Below are positions 44,480 through 52,724 of a stretch of DNA of 64,000 nt, piece by piece. The notes under the pieces are model-generated. The model saw nothing but the letters and a program-made list of their open reading frames with translations. It did no database searches and was not told where the DNA came from. Position 1 is the first letter of the stretch. Each line of letters starts with the position of its first letter. Source of the DNA: Erysipelothrix amsterdamensis (lineage in GTDB: Bacteria; Bacillota_I; Bacilli_A; Erysipelotrichales; Erysipelotrichaceae); the NCBI RefSeq assembly GCF_940143175.1, contig NZ_OW659496.1, forward strand, positions 930,001-994,000, given 5' to 3'. The position numbers and the translations under genes are program-made.

Positions 44480-45512
44480 TCTTTTATCAAATCTCAACCG
44501 CACCACTTTTACTTTTATTAAAGTCTATCTCATAGGCCGTTTTGAAGTCAAATATTTTTCGCGGCATTGAGTTAATTTTGAAGCAAATATCATCAAGATA
44601 TTGTTGCGCTATATCATACATTGATTTACCTTTTGGTATAAACCTTCTTACTATTGCATTCGCTCGTTCATTGGTTCCACGTTGAAAAGAACAGTATGGA
44701 TCACACTTATATAGTTTCACACCCAACCGCTTGGCTGTAATTCCTAATGTTTTAAATTCAAGTCCATTATCTACTGTTATCGATTTCGTGGTTATATTAT
44801 TCTCTTCAATAAATTTTCGAATTAAGTTTGATGTGTAATAGTCATATCGATATTCTGCTTTAATAAGCCAGGTCATTCTTGAGCAGCGGTCTACAATGGA
44901 TATAATCGCTGCAGATTCATGTTTCTTACCGATTATAGAGTCGATTTCGAGATGGCCAATCTCGTTACGTTTCTCAATGTATTTAGGTCTAAGGCTAATT
45001 GGAAGTACTGTTTTCTCTTCCAAGTTCCATCTCAAGTGATTCATCATTCCACTAATTCTCTTTTTACGTTTTCGACGTTTATAGCACATTCTATTTGGTT
45101 TTATATCAAGTTTACCTTGATTAATCCAGTTATAGACTTGCTGCGATGAAACACACGGTTTATATGGATGATATCGTTTATAGTTACTCAAGCATACTTC
45201 TACCGAATGAACTTTAGGATCATAGTGAGAATGCAGATATTCGATTAGGTGGGAATATTTTTCTCGAATATCAATCGTTCGTTTCTTATAGACATTATTT
45301 TTATATCTAGAAATCGTAGAATGAGATATATTGAGTTTACGTGCTGCCTTGCGCATAGAGTAGCCGATGCTTAATAGAATATCAATTTGGTCTTTCATTT
45401 TTTTATCTAATTGTTTATACTTCATATGGGAGCTCCTTTTAGTCGGGTGGGCTCCTTTTATTATACAAAAACAACCGCACCTTGGGTGGTGCGGTTGAGA
45501 TTTGAATTTAGG
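44480..45512 (-). mobile_element. IS30-family insertion sequence, intact
   Basis: This 1033-base element lies between 29-base target duplications. Its ends carry inverted repeats; the conserved core TCAAATCTCAACCGCACCAC occurs at 44487-44506 and, reverse-complemented, at 45486-45505. One intact transposase gene fills most of it. Some IS30 relatives, such as IS1630 of Mycoplasma fermentans, are known to target and duplicate terminator-like inverted repeats. This insertion fits that behaviour precisely, since the duplicated target is a whole hairpin. Confidence 0.9.
44487..45425 (-). CDS. IS30-family transposase
   Basis: This 312-residue DDE transposase has an N-terminal helix-turn-helix (IGYSMRKAARKLNISHSTIS) and the catalytic core. 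The first Asp is in HLEIDSIIGKKHE, the second in TVDNGLEF, and the Glu in QRGTNERANAIVRRFIPKG; the last is a strong IS30 signature. The reading frame is complete and its stop lies at the inner edge of the left inverted repeat. There is no frameshift, so the element may still be active. The promoter would lie in the right terminal repeat. Confidence 0.95.
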   Translation of the reverse strand: MKYKQLDKKMKDQIDILLSIGYSMRKAARKLNISHSTISRYKNNVYKKRTIDIREKYSHLIEYLHSHYDPKVHSVEVCLSNYKRYHPYKPCVSSQQVYNWINQGKLDIKPNRMCYKRRKRKKRISGMMNHLRWNLEEKTVLPISLRPKYIEKRNEIGHLEIDSIIGKKHESAAIISIVDRCSRMTWLIKAEYRYDYYTSNLIRKFIEENNITTKSITVDNGLEFKTLGITAKRLGVKLYKCDPYCSFQRGTNERANAIVRRFIPKGKSMYDIAQQYLDDICFKINSMPRKIFDFKTAYEIDFNKSKSGAVEI

Positions 45513-45541
45513 AAACGTTCGCTGTTATCAGTGAACGTTTT
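45513..45541. repeat. Right target duplication, a terminator hairpin
   Basis: This is the second identical copy of the 29-base hairpin found at 44451-44479. It retains a T-run on the minus strand, so it still terminates the small minus-strand gene at 45551. Confidence 0.85.
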
Positions 45542-45550
45542 ATATTGTTT

Positions 45551-45781
45551 TTAGATATATTCATCTGCTTTGACTGTAAACATAATTGCGCCAGCCATAG
45601 GATCTTTTTTGATTTCAGCTTTAATGCGTTTGCACGCTTCGTCCTTATCTTCCATGTCCGTTTCGAAATAGAGTTTGATACCATCTTTCTTTACAAAAGT
45701 GCATTTCGGATCGGTCATTGTTTCAACAATTTTTTGAATTTGTTTTTGCATGATAGGACTATTTATAATAATTGTATTCAT
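45551..45781 (-). CDS. Hypothetical small soluble protein
   Basis: This 76-residue acidic protein has no signal peptide and no membrane segment. The pattern (short N-terminal helix, CTFVKKDGIKLYFET strand pair, basic helix CKRIKAEIKK, hydrophobic GAIMFTVKAD) suggests a small alpha-beta fold. AGAGG lies upstream on its strand. It is divergent from the MurNAc PTS operon and shares the intergenic region with its operators and a cre-like site, so it may be co-regulated. I do not recognise the family. A link to the PTS is possible, from context only. Confidence 0.6.
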   Translation of the reverse strand: MNTIIINSPIMQKQIQKIVETMTDPKCTFVKKDGIKLYFETDMEDKDEACKRIKAEIKKDPMAGAIMFTVKADEYI

Positions 45782-45819
45782 ATTAATACCTCTTTCTACA
45801 AATTAATAGTAGCAAAATA

Positions 45820-45833
45820 TGGAACCGATTACA
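45820..45833. promoter_or_regulatory. cre-like site in the divergent region
   Basis: TGGAACCGATTACA matches the cre consensus at 13 of 14 positions. It lies about 40 bases upstream of the minus-strand small gene and may place that gene under CcpA. Confidence 0.45.
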
Positions 45834-45850
45834 ATAAAAAAACAAAGATA

Positions 45851-45867
45851 TTGAAATAATATTCCAA
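45851..45867. promoter_or_regulatory. RpiR/MurR-type operator of the MurNAc PTS operon
   Basis: TTGAAATAATATTCCAA is a 7-3-7 inverted repeat with one mismatch. It matches the perfect site TTGAAATATCATTTCAA in front of murQ, and an RpiR-family regulator is encoded in the same cluster, so it is very probably its operator. Confidence 0.6.
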
Positions 45868-45883
45868 TATTTGCGAAGAAAGG

Positions 45884-45912
45884 TTGAAATATATTTTGAA
45901 ATCGGTTACTAT
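45884..45912 (+). promoter_or_regulatory. Promoter with operator half-site and cre-like site
   Basis: TTGAAA and TACTAT are separated by 17 bases. The -35 lies in a TTGAAAT operator half-site. TGAAATCGGTTACT (45897-45910) matches cre at 13 of 14 positions and covers the -10, so CcpA would repress this promoter. Confidence 0.55.
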
Positions 45913-45952
45913 TCATATGTAAGCACTAACAAGTGCAGGAAAGGGAGTTAAT

Positions 45953-47254
45953 ATGGAGAAGTTAACACAATTTATAGAAGAGAAGATTGCCCCACCACTC
46001 ATCAAATTTTCTCAGTTAAAATACGTTCAAGTAATGCAACGTACTGGACTTGGAATCATGTCCTTATTAGTTATTGGTTCTGTATTTTTACTTATTGCAT
46101 CATTCCCGGTTAAAGCTTGGACTGATTTCTTAGGAGATAAACGCTGGGTTATTGCAGCAGCATCTGGAGTAGGGACAGGTTTTATTGCCCTCTATACTGT
46201 AATCACGACATCTTATGGATTGGTCGAGTACTACAACAAACAACGCGGAGAAAATCACGATATTGTTCAACCGATGATCCTAGCCGTTGCATCATTCTTA
46301 CTTTTAAATCCAGCACAAACTGTTACAACAATGGTTGATGGTGTTGAAGGTAAGTTTACAGGTGTTCCATCAACATATATGGGCGCACTTGGCGTATTCG
46401 CTGCATTGATTGTCGCAATTATTACGGTTGAAATTTATCGATTTGTTGTTAATAAAAAACTTGTTATTAAAATGCCAGAGGGAGTTCCTCCAATGGTATC
46501 TCAATCATTTATCGCTTTAATCCCAAGTTTCTTTGTAATTTTATTCTGGTGGTTATTAGGTCATGTTTTCCAATTAAACATTCCAGAATTGATTGCAGGT
46601 GTGTTTAAACCATTAGTAGCCGTTGGTGATTCACCAATTGTTGTGATGATTGCAACACTTTTAAACCGAATCTTATGGGCTGTTGGAATTCACGGATCTA
46701 ACATCGTAAACTCAGTAGGTGGTACATTCTGGGGTCAAATGTCACAATTGAACCTTGCTGCATTTGAAGCTACCGGTACACTTGCAAATCTCCCACACAC
46801 ATATACATCCGTATTTATGGATAACTATATTTGGACCGGGTTGTTCCCATTATCACTTTGCTTAATTATGTCAAAATCACCACGTTTAAGCGGTTTAGGT
46901 AAACTTGCTTTAGCTGCATCCTTATTCAATATTGGTGAACCTCTTATCTTTGGATTACCAATTATGTTGAATCCACTCATGATGATTCCATTCATCTTAA
47001 GTTACTTAGTGCTAGCACTTGCCGCAATTGTTTTAACAACATTAGGTGTTATACCAGTACCGGCATTGATGATTTCTTGGATTACACCAGCACCGATTAA
47101 AACATATTTAGCGACAGCAGGAAGTATTCCAGCAACAGCGTTTGTACTCGTTGGTTGGGTATTTATGTTCCTATGCTTCTATCCATTTGTGAAGGCAATG
47201 GAGAAAAACGACCTCGCTGAAATGGCTGCTGCGGAACAAGCAGAAGAAAACTAA
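45953..47254 (+). CDS. PTS EIIC component, lactose/cellobiose family
   Basis: This 433-residue sugar permease has about ten membrane segments and the family signature stretches AVGIHGSNIVNSVGGTFWG and LFNIGEPLIFGLPIMLNP. It is EIIC only. Its neighbours (MupG, MurQ, AnmK, RpiR) point to a MurNAc-containing disaccharide as substrate, unlike the classical MurNAc transporter MurP, which is an EIIBC of the glucose family. The ATG at 45953 has GGGAG upstream. Operator and cre-like sites cover the promoter. The next gene begins 3 bases after its stop. Confidence 0.9.
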   Translation: MEKLTQFIEEKIAPPLIKFSQLKYVQVMQRTGLGIMSLLVIGSVFLLIASFPVKAWTDFLGDKRWVIAAASGVGTGFIALYTVITTSYGLVEYYNKQRGENHDIVQPMILAVASFLLLNPAQTVTTMVDGVEGKFTGVPSTYMGALGVFAALIVAIITVEIYRFVVNKKLVIKMPEGVPPMVSQSFIALIPSFFVILFWWLLGHVFQLNIPELIAGVFKPLVAVGDSPIVVMIATLLNRILWAVGIHGSNIVNSVGGTFWGQMSQLNLAAFEATGTLANLPHTYTSVFMDNYIWTGLFPLSLCLIMSKSPRLSGLGKLALAASLFNIGEPLIFGLPIMLNPLMMIPFILSYLVLALAAIVLTTLGVIPVPALMISWITPAPIKTYLATAGSIPATAFVLVGWVFMFLCFYPFVKAMEKNDLAEMAAAEQAEEN

Positions 47255-47257
47255 ATT

Positions 47258-48295
47258 ATGTTAGGTATCTCAAGCTATTTTAAAGATTTAGATTACGGAT
47301 ATTTAGAAGCTGCGGCTGCTATAGGAGTGAAGTATTTATTTACTTCACTTCATATTCCAGAAGAAGATTTATCGAAATTGGATCAAGAAATGCCAAAGTT
47401 TTTATCGGAAGTTAAACGCTTAGGTCTTGAACTAGTACCCGATATTTCTCCTGCAACTTTTGAGAAACTGGGAATTGCTGCAAATGATTATAAAGCACTT
47501 AAAACACTTGGTTTTACATCACTACGTCTTGACTATGGATTTGATGACTTTGATGTCGTTAAATCACTTCAAAAAGACTTTGATTTAATGTTGAATGCAA
47601 GTGTTGTAAATGAACCGTATATTCTTGATGCTTTGGAAGCAGGTGTTGATTTTAAGAATATTTCTGTTCTACATAACTTTTATCCTAAAACGGAGACGGG
47701 ACTATCGTTAGATTATTTTAAAAAAATCAATGAAGTATTTATTCGTCACAATATAAAAATTATGGCTTTTGTACCCGGTGATGCTTTAAAACGATTCCCT
47801 CTTTATGAGGGTTTACCTACCGTTGAGAAACATCGTCAATGTAATCCGTATCTTGCAGCCGTGGAATTGATTCATGATTGTGGTATCACGGATATTCTAA
47901 TTGGAGATAGTAAAGCACACCTTGAAACGTTATTCTATATTGAATCGTATATGAAAGATTCAATTATGCATATACCTGCATTCTTTACTAAAAATGCACC
48001 GGATATGTATGATAAAACGTTTGAAGTGCGTAAGGATTTATCTGAAAATGTGATTCGTATGTTAACACCACGTATTCCTGGGATTCCCGTAACCGATAAT
48101 GGACCGCGTGTCCGTGGAGCGATTACGATTGAGAATGAATTATCGGGACGATACAGTGGTGAAATGCAAATTTGTAAAAAAGCATTTCCAATGGATGCAC
48201 GAACCAATGTAATCGGATTTATTCATCCTGATTACGTAGATCTTGTTCATGCCATTGATCGATATACTAAAATAAAATTTGTGCGTATTGACTAA
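47258..48295 (+). CDS. mupG: MupG-family 6-phospho-N-acetylmuramidase (DUF871), second copy
   Basis: This 345-residue enzyme of the MupG/DUF871 family is similar in plan to the one at 11210. The barrel landmarks GISSYFKDLDYGYLEAAAA, VPDISPATFEKLG, SLRLDYGFDD and VLHNFYPKTETGLS are all present, followed by the beta domain. It should split the 6-phosphorylated disaccharide imported by the upstream EIIC into MurNAc-6-P and GlcNAc. MurNAc-6-P then passes to MurQ, encoded later in the cluster. The start is coupled to the EIIC gene. A terminator follows immediately, so EIIC-MupG can be made as a short transcript. Confidence 0.85.
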   Translation: MLGISSYFKDLDYGYLEAAAAIGVKYLFTSLHIPEEDLSKLDQEMPKFLSEVKRLGLELVPDISPATFEKLGIAANDYKALKTLGFTSLRLDYGFDDFDVVKSLQKDFDLMLNASVVNEPYILDALEAGVDFKNISVLHNFYPKTETGLSLDYFKKINEVFIRHNIKIMAFVPGDALKRFPLYEGLPTVEKHRQCNPYLAAVELIHDCGITDILIGDSKAHLETLFYIESYMKDSIMHIPAFFTKNAPDMYDKTFEVRKDLSENVIRMLTPRIPGIPVTDNGPRVRGAITIENELSGRYSGEMQICKKAFPMDARTNVIGFIHPDYVDLVHAIDRYTKIKFVRID

Positions 48296-48318
48296 GAAGG
48301 ATTCTATCCTTCTTTTTT
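48294..48318 (+). terminator. Rho-independent terminator after mupG
   Basis: The 9-bp stem AAGAAGGAT/ATCCTTCTT has a 3-base loop and is followed by Ts. It overlaps the mupG stop. Readthrough would express the second EIIC gene. Confidence 0.85.
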
Positions 48319-48363
48319 AAAATGCTAAGTACGCAATACTGTAAGTAGAAGAGGAAGTTTATT

Positions 48364-49536
48364 ATGTTTTTAGAAAAGTTTGTTTCATTGATACAGGGAA
48401 GTCGTTGTTTAAACGCTATAAAAAATGCGATTAATAAAATGGCATATATCAATATCGTTTTGGGTGTTTGTATTTTTGTGTATTATCAGTTTGATCAAAT
48501 CGGTTGGGTTCGTGATCCATTTCGTAATCAAGCTGTTCTGTTTTACCAGCTATATTGCGTCATGTTATCGATTTCTTTATCGTATCTAATTGCGAGTGAA
48601 GTTTTAAATACGAATGTTGATCTGAGTTTTACGATGAGTACTGTTTTCTTATCGTTATTACCTGGAGTTGTTTTGGTTCCAAATGGACACACAACCACGT
48701 TTCCATTGGTTACGATGATCGTATCTGTAATCGTATCACTCGCTTTCAATTATTTGGATTCGTTTAAGTTTAAAGGAACGCGGATTCCCCAAGCCGTTAC
48801 GGATTACTATAACCGCTTATGGCCAACTATCGTCATGTTGCTTTGTCTATTAATCTTTATATTTATTTTTAATTATTTCTTTCTAGTGCTGGCTAATGGT
48901 ATTATAGTAGTAACCAATGTTTTGAGTGAATTTATTATCATACTATCACTCATCATGATTATTTGTATGTTTTGGGTTTTAGGGATTCATGGTGTTGGCG
49001 TTATAGGAACATTAATGAGACCGTTTTGGTTCCATATGATGCTTGTGAACGGATTTATGATCGTTTCAGGTAATTTACCCGTATATATCGGTACGGAAGC
49101 ATTCTTAGGGTGGTGTGTTTGGATCGGTGGATCTGGATGCACATTAGGATTAACGGTTAATTTGCTTTTTGCGAAAAGCCGTCATCTTAAAACACTTGGA
49201 AAAGATAGTCTTCTTTCAAATATATTCAATATTAACGAGAATATAATTTTTGGAACACCGATTGTCGAGAATAAGTATTTTAGAGTGCCTTTTTTCTTAG
49301 CACCGTTAATAACAGGAAGTGTTGCGTACTGGGCAATGAATCTAGGTTATGTTTCGATTCCAAGTATTGTAGCACCATGGGTAATTCCCATGCCCTTAGG
49401 TTTATTTATTTCAACCTTAGGAGATGTGCGCTCACTGCTATTAGCACTTATTCTAGTCGGTATTACGACGCTAGTTTATTTTCCGTTTTTTAGAATGTAT
49501 GATCAATCGTTGGTTAAACAAGAACACGATAAATAA
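48364..49536 (+). CDS. PTS EIIC-like permease, shortened CelB type
   Basis: This 390-residue permease related to CelB is shorter and more divergent than the two other EIIC proteins in the window. The N-terminal region is basic and less hydrophobic than usual. The later landmarks are retained: WVLGIHGVGVIGTLMRPFW, GGSGCTLGLTVN and IFNINENIIFGTPIVEN; the last is changed from the usual NEPVIFGLP. The ATG at 48364 follows GAGGAAG. It lies after a terminator and before the regulator gene. It may be a second uptake route or a non-transporting sensor. Neither can be chosen from sequence. Confidence 0.75.
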   Translation: MFLEKFVSLIQGSRCLNAIKNAINKMAYINIVLGVCIFVYYQFDQIGWVRDPFRNQAVLFYQLYCVMLSISLSYLIASEVLNTNVDLSFTMSTVFLSLLPGVVLVPNGHTTTFPLVTMIVSVIVSLAFNYLDSFKFKGTRIPQAVTDYYNRLWPTIVMLLCLLIFIFIFNYFFLVLANGIIVVTNVLSEFIIILSLIMIICMFWVLGIHGVGVIGTLMRPFWFHMMLVNGFMIVSGNLPVYIGTEAFLGWCVWIGGSGCTLGLTVNLLFAKSRHLKTLGKDSLLSNIFNINENIIFGTPIVENKYFRVPFFLAPLITGSVAYWAMNLGYVSIPSIVAPWVIPMPLGLFISTLGDVRSLLLALILVGITTLVYFPFFRMYDQSLVKQEHDK

Positions 49537-49557
49537 TATATCATAGGAGGATTTTAG

Positions 49558-50400
49558 ATGAGTTGTATTTATAGGATTAAAGAGAATATGCATACTTATA
49601 CTGATACAGAAAAACGTATTGCGGAATACATTCTTGAGAATAAAGATGAAGTTGTTAATTTTTCATCGCAACATTTTGCGAAGGAGATTAATTCTTCTGC
49701 AGCTGCAATCGTTCGTTTTTCAAAAAAAATTGGCTATAACGGATTCACTCACCTAAAAGTAGAGCTTGCTCGAGATCACAGTGAAGAAGAACAATCGTTT
49801 GATAAACTCATCAAAGAAGAAGATACGATTGAAACCATGGTACGTAAATCACATTACAGCAATCATAGAACCTTTGATAACACATATAAACTTTTGAATC
49901 TTGAGGTGTTGGATGCTTCAATTGCAGCAATAAGCAATGCGCGTCGCATCTATCTCTTAGGTATTGGAGGTTCAGGTATTGTTTGTCAGGACCTTTACCA
50001 TAAGTTCGTTCGTATTGATGCAGATGTTGTTTATTTCGATGATTTCCATTTGGAAATGTCTTCACTAACGCATATAACTGAAAACGATGTCACTATTGCC
50101 TTATCCTATTCGGGTCAAACGCGTGAAATTATTATGGCTCAAAAACTCGCTCAAGATAAAGGGGCTACAACGATTGCGATCACTCAAGTAGGACGTAATG
50201 AGCTTGCGAAGAATTCTGACTTTGTCATTAACATTCCTAAAGAAGAGTCAGAAGTTCGTTTGGGTTCTATTGCATCACGTTTTTCAATGTTAGCTATTTC
50301 AGATTTACTTTACTTGGGTGTTGCGAAAAACAATATAGAAGAAACACGTCGTAAGATCGTAAATACACGCGACACGATTAAATCAATTCGAAATATTTAA
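49558..50400 (+). CDS. RpiR/MurR-family transcriptional regulator
   Basis: This 280-residue regulator has an N-terminal HTH_6 domain (about residues 1-77; FAKEINSSAAAIVRFSKKIG is the recognition region) and a C-terminal SIS sugar-phosphate domain (about 125-255; YLLGIGGSGIVCQDLYHK, ALSYSGQTREIIMAQ). MurR of E. coli, in the same family, represses murQ and senses MurNAc-6-P. The ATG follows AGGAGG. Perfect or near-perfect TTGAAAT-n3-ATTTCAA operators lie before murQ and before the EIIC-mupG operon, strongly supporting the same role here. Confidence 0.9.
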   Translation: MSCIYRIKENMHTYTDTEKRIAEYILENKDEVVNFSSQHFAKEINSSAAAIVRFSKKIGYNGFTHLKVELARDHSEEEQSFDKLIKEEDTIETMVRKSHYSNHRTFDNTYKLLNLEVLDASIAAISNARRIYLLGIGGSGIVCQDLYHKFVRIDADVVYFDDFHLEMSSLTHITENDVTIALSYSGQTREIIMAQKLAQDKGATTIAITQVGRNELAKNSDFVINIPKEESEVRLGSIASRFSMLAISDLLYLGVAKNNIEETRRKIVNTRDTIKSIRNI

Positions 50401-50427
50401 CTTTATTTCACGCTTTTGTTAATTAAA

Positions 50428-50456
50428 TTGAAATATCATTTCAAAGAAGGTATAAT
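50428..50456 (+). promoter_or_regulatory. murQ promoter and perfect RpiR operator
   Basis: TTGAAA (50428-50433) and TATAAT (50451-50456) are exactly 17 bases apart. The palindrome TTGAAATATCATTTCAA (50428-50444) starts at the -35 and fills the spacer, so repressor binding would block the polymerase. Confidence 0.8.
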
Positions 50457-50484
50457 AGATATACAATGAAATGAGGACAGATAT

Positions 50485-51387
50485 ATGAAAATCGACTTAT
50501 CAAAAATTGGTACCGAACTTCAAAATCCAAATACTAAAAATATCGATCGACTCGATTCCGTCGAGATGGTAACCTTGATCAATCATGAAGATCAACGTGT
50601 TATAGATGCGGTTGGTGAACAAACTTATGAAATCGCCGCTGCTATCGACGCTACCTATGACGCAATTGCTCAAGGTGGTCGCCTTGTATATATGGGGGCT
50701 GGTACATCAGGCCGTCTAGGCGTCCTTGATGCATCCGAATGTCTTCCCACATTTGGTGTTGGCGAAGAGTCAGTAATAGGAATTATTGCAGGTGGTGACA
50801 TCGCTTTAAGACATCCAGTTGAAGCTGCTGAAGATGATGAAGTTAGTGGTATGACGGACTTGAAAGCCATTAATTTTTCGAAAGATGATATTTTGTGTGC
50901 AATTGGTGCATCCGGTCGAACACCTTACTGTATTGGTGGTCTTAAATACGCTAAAGAACTTGGTGCTCAAACAATTTCAGTTGCATGTGTTTCTCAAAGC
51001 AAGATGGCTGCATACGCCGATCATCCCATCGAAGTTGTAGTTGGGCAAGAGGTTATAACAGGTTCTACACGTATGAAATCAGGTTCTGCAACGAAGATGG
51101 TTTTAAATATGATATCCTCCGGAGCGATGATTAAACTGGGTAAAGTTTATGGAAATCTAATGGTGGATGTTAAAGCAACAAATGCAAAACTTGTCGAACG
51201 TGCACGCAATATAATTATGAACGCAACTGGGTGTACTTATGAACGTGCAACCGATTTATTGAATTTAAGTGATAAAAGTGTCAAAGTAGCCATTGTAATG
51301 GAGTTATGTAATCTTGATGTTGAAGAAGCGTTACATCTTCTAAACCAAAACCAAGGGCATATTACACGTGCTTTGGAAAATAAATAG
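50485..51387 (+). CDS. murQ: N-acetylmuramic acid 6-phosphate etherase MurQ
   Basis: This 300-residue SIS-domain enzyme cleaves the lactyl ether of MurNAc-6-phosphate to give GlcNAc-6-phosphate and lactate. The family signature GAGTSGRLGVLDASECLPTF begins at residue 71. A second motif, TGSTRMKSGSATKMVLNMIS, is intact. The length matches the family. It has its own promoter with a perfect RpiR operator and is followed 9 bases later by anmK. It completes the route from imported muropeptides to amino sugar metabolism together with MupG and AnmK. Confidence 0.95.
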   Translation: MKIDLSKIGTELQNPNTKNIDRLDSVEMVTLINHEDQRVIDAVGEQTYEIAAAIDATYDAIAQGGRLVYMGAGTSGRLGVLDASECLPTFGVGEESVIGIIAGGDIALRHPVEAAEDDEVSGMTDLKAINFSKDDILCAIGASGRTPYCIGGLKYAKELGAQTISVACVSQSKMAAYADHPIEVVVGQEVITGSTRMKSGSATKMVLNMISSGAMIKLGKVYGNLMVDVKATNAKLVERARNIIMNATGCTYERATDLLNLSDKSVKVAIVMELCNLDVEEALHLLNQNQGHITRALENK

Positions 51388-51396
51388 GGGAACAAT

Positions 51397-52563
51397 ATGG
51401 AAACTAAATATGCAGTTGGACTGATGTCTGGAACATCTCTTGATGGGATTGATGCAGCTTTAGTAGAAATCAAAGGTTCGGGTACTGAAACGTCATGTAC
51501 TCTAATTCATTTTGTAACGCTTGAGATTCCAAAAGAGATTCGTCAACGAATTTTAAGAGCCAGTGTACCAGAAACATCACGTGTTGATGAAATTTGTTCA
51601 CTGAATTTTGAATTAGGACACCTCTTTAATGATGCAACGACAAAAGTACTGACAGAAAGTAATTTTAAGGGATCACTTGATTTTGTAGCTTCCCATGGAC
51701 AAACATTATACCATCTTCCAAATCCAAGTAATCAATTGATGAAGTCAACACTTCAAATTGGAGATCCATCAATCATCGCATTCCATCATAAGGTTCCTGT
51801 AGTTTTTAATTTTAGAGTCATGGATATTGTGGCAGGTGGGGATGGTGCTCCACTGGTTCCATATTCTGAATTTCTAATGTATCGCGAAAAACATAAAACG
51901 GTTTTACTTCAAAATATCGGTGGAATTGGTAACGTTACGGTAATTCCTAAAAATGCTCAGCTTGATGATTTGTATGCTTTTGATACCGGTCCGGGTAATA
52001 TGATGATGAATGCAGCAACATCTCACTATTATAATGAGTTATATGATAAGAATGGGCTACATGCGAAAAAAGGTACTTTAATCGAAGCACTTTATCAAAA
52101 ACTTTTAAATCATCCTTATCTAAAACTTGAACCACCCAAATCAACTGGACGCGAGCTTTTTGGAGAGCACTTAGTTTCAAAATTATATAAAGAAGGTTAT
52201 GATGCTGATGATGTTATTTATACATTAACAAAATTTACAGCACATTCAATTACAGATGCATACAAACGTTTTATTATGCCTAAACATACGATCGATAAAG
52301 TGATTATTGGTGGTGGTGGCGCATATAATCCCGTATTGCTCGAAGAAATACGCATGATGTTACCTGATGACATCATGGTTTGTACTCAAGAAGACCTCGG
52401 TTTTTCAAGTGATGCAAAAGAAGCCATTGCGTTTGCAATATTGGGTAATGAAACATTGGCGGGCAGGTCAAGTAATGTGCCATCTGCAACAGCTTCGAAA
52501 GAACATATGATCCTTGGTCAAATCTGCCCAAACCCGTGGTCATCACTAACAGAATCAGATTGA
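51397..52563 (+). CDS. anmK: Anhydro-N-acetylmuramic acid kinase AnmK
   Basis: This 388-residue kinase phosphorylates 1,6-anhydro-MurNAc while opening the anhydro ring, yielding MurNAc-6-phosphate for MurQ. The N-terminal nucleotide loop GLMSGTSLDGID starts at residue 8, DTGPGNMMMNAA follows in the middle, and the ASHGQTLYH and GGDGAPLVPY motifs are intact. Its presence implies that anhydro-sugars, products of lytic transglycosylases, are available. The ATG follows AGGGGAA. It is the last gene of the murQ operon and ends in a terminator that overlaps its stop. Confidence 0.95.
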   Translation: METKYAVGLMSGTSLDGIDAALVEIKGSGTETSCTLIHFVTLEIPKEIRQRILRASVPETSRVDEICSLNFELGHLFNDATTKVLTESNFKGSLDFVASHGQTLYHLPNPSNQLMKSTLQIGDPSIIAFHHKVPVVFNFRVMDIVAGGDGAPLVPYSEFLMYREKHKTVLLQNIGGIGNVTVIPKNAQLDDLYAFDTGPGNMMMNAATSHYYNELYDKNGLHAKKGTLIEALYQKLLNHPYLKLEPPKSTGRELFGEHLVSKLYKEGYDADDVIYTLTKFTAHSITDAYKRFIMPKHTIDKVIIGGGGAYNPVLLEEIRMMLPDDIMVCTQEDLGFSSDAKEAIAFAILGNETLAGRSSNVPSATASKEHMILGQICPNPWSSLTESD

Positions 52564-52577
52564 TTCTGTTTTTTTTT
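52549..52577 (+). terminator. Rho-independent terminator after anmK
   Basis: The 9-bp stem ACAGAATCA/TGATTCTGT has a 3-base loop and is followed by a long T-run. It overlaps the anmK stop codon. Confidence 0.9.
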
Positions 52578-52643
52578 ATTGTTTCTTAACAATTACTGAA
52601 GACGTTCTATCAATATTGAATCTAATACGTCAAAATGATATAA

Positions 52644-52724
52644 TTGACAAGGATAAATAGGTTATCTACTGTGTTTTATACAAAATGATTCCATTGAAAC
52701 ATGATTCAACCACTTCAATGGAAT
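52644..52724 (+). promoter_or_regulatory. Candidate capsule-operon promoter and leader hairpin
   Basis: A consensus -35 TTGACA (52644-52649) is followed at 17 bases by a weak -10 TACTGT. Downstream is an 11-bp perfect inverted repeat, ATTCCATTGAA/TTCAATGGAAT (52688-52724), with a 15-base loop and a poor T-run. It could be an attenuator or antitermination site in the roughly 190-base leader before the first capsule gene. Confidence 0.4.
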
